Below are positions 62,570 to 64,000 of a stretch of DNA of 64,000 nt, piece after piece (positions within the stretch are counted from its first letter, which is position 1; each line of letters begins with the position of its first letter). The notes beneath the pieces are model-generated. The model did no database searches, had not been told where the DNA came from, and saw only the letters and a list, made by a program, of their open reading frames with translations. The translations under genes were made by a program, and so were the position numbers. The stretch is from an uncultured Bacteroidales bacterium (GTDB lineage Bacteria; Bacteroidota; Bacteroidia; Bacteroidales; Muribaculaceae). The stretch covers positions 1-64,000 of the forward strand of contig UQVH01000006.1 in the NCBI GenBank assembly GCA_900544535.1, read 5' to 3'.

Positions 62570-62601
62570 TTTGGTTTATAAAATAAACCGATTTATCTTT
62601 G
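62570..62601 (+). promoter_or_regulatory. Promoter of the membrane protein/HTH operon
   Basis: TTTG (62570-62573), a 20-base spacer and TATCTTTG (62594-62601). The spacer is filled by operator 1. Confidence 0.75.
62573..62589. promoter_or_regulatory. Operator 1, palindrome between -33 and -7
   Basis: GGTTTATAAAATAAACC, arms GGTTTA/TAAACC, sits exactly in the promoter spacer, so binding would block RNA polymerase. It is likely bound by the winged-helix protein at 63351. Confidence 0.65.
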
Positions 62602-62657
62602 CATCGAAATCAAAGGAGTGGCAACGCGCGAACTTACTCCTTTCTTTTTCAATATAT

Positions 62658-62674
62658 GGTTTATAATATAAACC
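62658..62674. promoter_or_regulatory. Operator 2, perfect palindrome
   Basis: GGTTTATAATATAAACC is perfect over 8+1+8 bases and shares the following CCGAT with operator 1. It lies 85 bases downstream, centre to centre, and 44 bases before the ATG. Confidence 0.65.
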
Positions 62675-62717
62675 GATCTATAATCTTCATTCTCCAACCT
62701 CTCTAACACAAACAACA

Positions 62718-63344
62718 ATGAACGACAAGAAACTCACTCCTCAGGAAAGTCTTTCGATCATCACCGACATGATTGAAAACTCGCAGCCAAAACCTGACAC
62801 AACCAAAGCCACGCTGAAAATCTCCCTAATGTGGGCCATACTCTCCATTGTTACTGCGCTCGTGATTCTGCCGATTCTCATGATCACACGCAATCCGAGC
62901 TACAACTATCTCTGGCTCGCCATACCGGCCATCGGATTTCCCGCCAATTTCATAATGAGCAAATGCAGCCATGTGGAACGCGAACCCCTCACACGCCTCA
63001 CCCAGATCCGCAACAACATCTGGCTGACAGTGGGCGCAATCGCCATAATCCTCACGGTCATCTGTCTTGTATTCAATTTCTGCGGCTACCGGCAGGCTTG
63101 GATCTCTATGCTCTACTACGCATTCATCGTTGTAGGATTCGGCGCCACTGCGCAAGGCATTCTTCTAAGAGAAAACACCTATATATTCGGAGGTATTTTC
63201 AGTATCATCGCAGGTTTCAGCATCATCTGTGCGCAACTCTGCGGCATTCCTCTCCTCGTCACATGGGTCATTCCGCTCTATGTGGTCTGTTTCCTGCTGA
63301 TGTTCGTACTTCCCGCGATAATTGTCTCACGGAAACTTAAATAA
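62718..63344 (+). CDS. Multi-pass inner-membrane protein of unknown function
   Basis: A 208-residue protein with a cytoplasmic N-terminal helix (LTPQESLSIITDMIENSQ) and about six transmembrane helices from residue 33 onward. I do not recognise a named family. Such proteins commonly accompany a small HTH_34-type regulator in Bacteroidetes, as here, where the regulator starts 6 bases later. A role in membrane stress or transport regulation is possible but not shown by the sequence. Confidence 0.88.
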   Translation: MNDKKLTPQESLSIITDMIENSQPKPDTTKATLKISLMWAILSIVTALVILPILMITRNPSYNYLWLAIPAIGFPANFIMSKCSHVEREPLTRLTQIRNNIWLTVGAIAIILTVICLVFNFCGYRQAWISMLYYAFIVVGFGATAQGILLRENTYIFGGIFSIIAGFSIICAQLCGIPLLVTWVIPLYVVCFLLMFVLPAIIVSRKLK

Positions 63345-63350
63345 GGAGTT

Positions 63351-63659
63351 ATGAAAGAACTCGATCCGCTGATACACTCCCAACTGCGGCTGGCGATAAT
63401 GTCGCTGCTCATGAACCTTGTCGAAGCCGATTTCGTATATCTCAAGGAAAAGACCAACTCTACGGCCGGCAATCTCAGCGTCCAGCTTGACAAGCTGTCG
63501 GCAGCAGGCTACATAGAGATCGAAAAGGGCTTCGTCGGGAAGAAAACCCGCACCCTCTGCCGCCTGACCGCCGCAGGGCGCAAAGCCTTTGAAGCCTACG
63601 TCACCACACTTCGCGAATACATAGGCTTACACGGAGCCACTGACAGCTCCGGCATCTGA
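63351..63659 (+). CDS. Winged-helix transcriptional regulator (HTH_34/MarR-like)
   Basis: A 102-residue DNA-binding protein with LIHSQLRLAIMSLLMNL, DFVYLKEKTNSTAGNLSVQLDKLSAAGYIEIEKGF and the wing KKTRTLCRLTAAGRKAFEAY. It matches the small HTH_34 family. It is co-transcribed with the membrane protein and probably represses its own operon through the two GGTTTATA palindromes upstream. Ligand unknown. Confidence 0.93.
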   Translation: MKELDPLIHSQLRLAIMSLLMNLVEADFVYLKEKTNSTAGNLSVQLDKLSAAGYIEIEKGFVGKKTRTLCRLTAAGRKAFEAYVTTLREYIGLHGATDSSGI

Positions 63660-63686
63660 TGATAATAGTCAAAGAGAACCATCTTG

Positions 63687-63745
63687 TCATTCCGGCATCA
63701 ATAAAACGGTCATTTATCGTTTCTTTTGAGCCGGAATGATTGTTT
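63687..63745 (+). terminator. Terminator after the winged-helix gene
   Basis: TCATTCCGGC (63687-63696) pairs perfectly with GCCGGAATGA (63730-63739). The inner region can form a smaller stem, and the tail is TTGTTTATATT. Confidence 0.55.
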
Positions 63746-63761
63746 ATATTATGTTTTTCGC

Positions 63762-63769
63762 TAAATTTG
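63762..63769 (+). promoter_or_regulatory. Promoter -7 box of the last gene
   Basis: TAAATTTG lies 42 bases before the ATG at 63812. Confidence 0.55.
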
Positions 63770-63811
63770 TGGTGCGTAAAATTTTATCATCAGTCTAAAA
63801 CACATCTGTCT

Positions 63812-64000
63812 ATGAAAATCAAAGGTAAAGGGACAGCCATTCTTGTGGTTGCCGCTTCGCTGGCCGCAAACATGACGGCCCAAAACAGAGAAGTCAGCCT
63901 CAGGACTCCTGCGGGGCAGACAGTAACAGTCAGCGCCGTTACCGACAATATCATCAGGGTCAGCAACTGCGCGCCCGGCGAAACTCCGGCAAAGACCCGC
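63812..64000 (+). CDS. N-terminal fragment of an exported protein, possibly a GH31 glycosidase
   Basis: The first 63 codons of a gene cut by the window edge. They encode a signal peptide (GTAILVVAASLAANMTAQ) followed by VSLRTPAGQTVTVSAVTDNIIRVSNCAPGE. The TDNIIRV stretch resembles the N-terminal beta-domain of GH31 enzymes, but the fragment is too short to be sure. Own promoter at 63762. Coding status is firm; the family is a guess. Confidence 0.7.
   Translation, partial: MKIKGKGTAILVVAASLAANMTAQNREVSLRTPAGQTVTVSAVTDNIIRVSNCAPGETPAKTR

Larger units (their letters stand above)
62416..62717. other. Regulatory region of the membrane protein/HTH operon
   Basis: 302 bases with no gene. It contains a full promoter (62570-62601), two palindromic operators, and a terminator-like hairpin (arms 62612-62619 and 62636-62643, then CTTTTTC) immediately after the predicted start. 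Confidence 0.65.

Noticed and set aside
1..64000. CRISPR arrays, insertion sequences, prophage or integrase genes
   Set aside because: No regularly spaced repeats of CRISPR type and no transposase, integrase or phage proteins were found; the tRNA-Asp 3' end is not seen repeated as an attachment site.

Overview
The window reads as chromosomal DNA from a gut Bacteroidales bacterium, most likely a Muribaculaceae relative. Evidence: two SusC/SusD polysaccharide utilisation loci (PULs), a hybrid two-component sensor, BACON-domain lipoproteins, many promoters of the Bacteroidetes form TTTG-N19/20-TAnnTTTG, few Shine-Dalgarno sites, RNA genes without encoded CCA, and a tmRNA whose tag reads GENNYALAA. 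No CRISPR array, prophage or insertion sequence was seen.

Layout. 1-2.4 kb: an AT-rich lipoprotein gene and a membrane-bound TPR/HTH regulator. 2.6-8.1 kb: ahpC, an RprXY-like two-component pair, an exported alpha/beta hydrolase, tmRNA and a PepSY-like protein. 8.3-20.5 kb: a compact fructan PUL (SusD, SusC, sensor with periplasmic sugar-binding domain, GH32, sugar permease, fructokinase). 20.5-30.3 kb: an EFR1-type flavodoxin/ferredoxin, a four-gene MacAB-TolC-like efflux operon with a LytTR/LytS-type pair, a DUF488 protein, a cation efflux protein and a flavin reductase-like protein. 30.3-35.3 kb: a class A beta-lactamase, an acetyltransferase, a TonB receptor, a GlsB-like protein and an ECF sigma factor. 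35.6-59.1 kb: a glycerol-3-phosphate block described below. 59.2-64 kb: DNA alkylation repair protein, tRNA-Asp, GH65 enzyme, a membrane protein with a winged-helix regulator, and the start of another exported protein.

The most interesting part is 35.6-59.1 kb. A leftward operon encodes anaerobic glycerol-3-phosphate dehydrogenase (glpABC), a GlpT transporter, a HAD phosphatase and an exported GH36 alpha-galactosidase. It is separated by a DeoR/GlpR-type regulator from a rightward PUL encoding two BACON lipoproteins, SusC, SusD, an exported metallophosphoesterase, an exported GH31, an exported glycerophosphodiester phosphodiesterase and an exported esterase. Together these could strip alpha-glycosyl and ester groups from a glycerophosphate-containing glycan or lipid headgroup, release glycerol-3-phosphate, import it and oxidise it. 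Teichoic-acid-like polymers, glycosylated glycerophospholipids and galactolipids are candidate substrates. This is an inference from gene content, not a demonstrated pathway.

Sequence-level regulatory finds: four TTTCG repeats at exact 11-bp steps just downstream of the glpABC promoter; paired 15-bp direct repeats at 21-bp spacing at both arms of the fructan PUL; and two near-identical palindromes, one inside a promoter, ahead of the winged-helix regulator operon.
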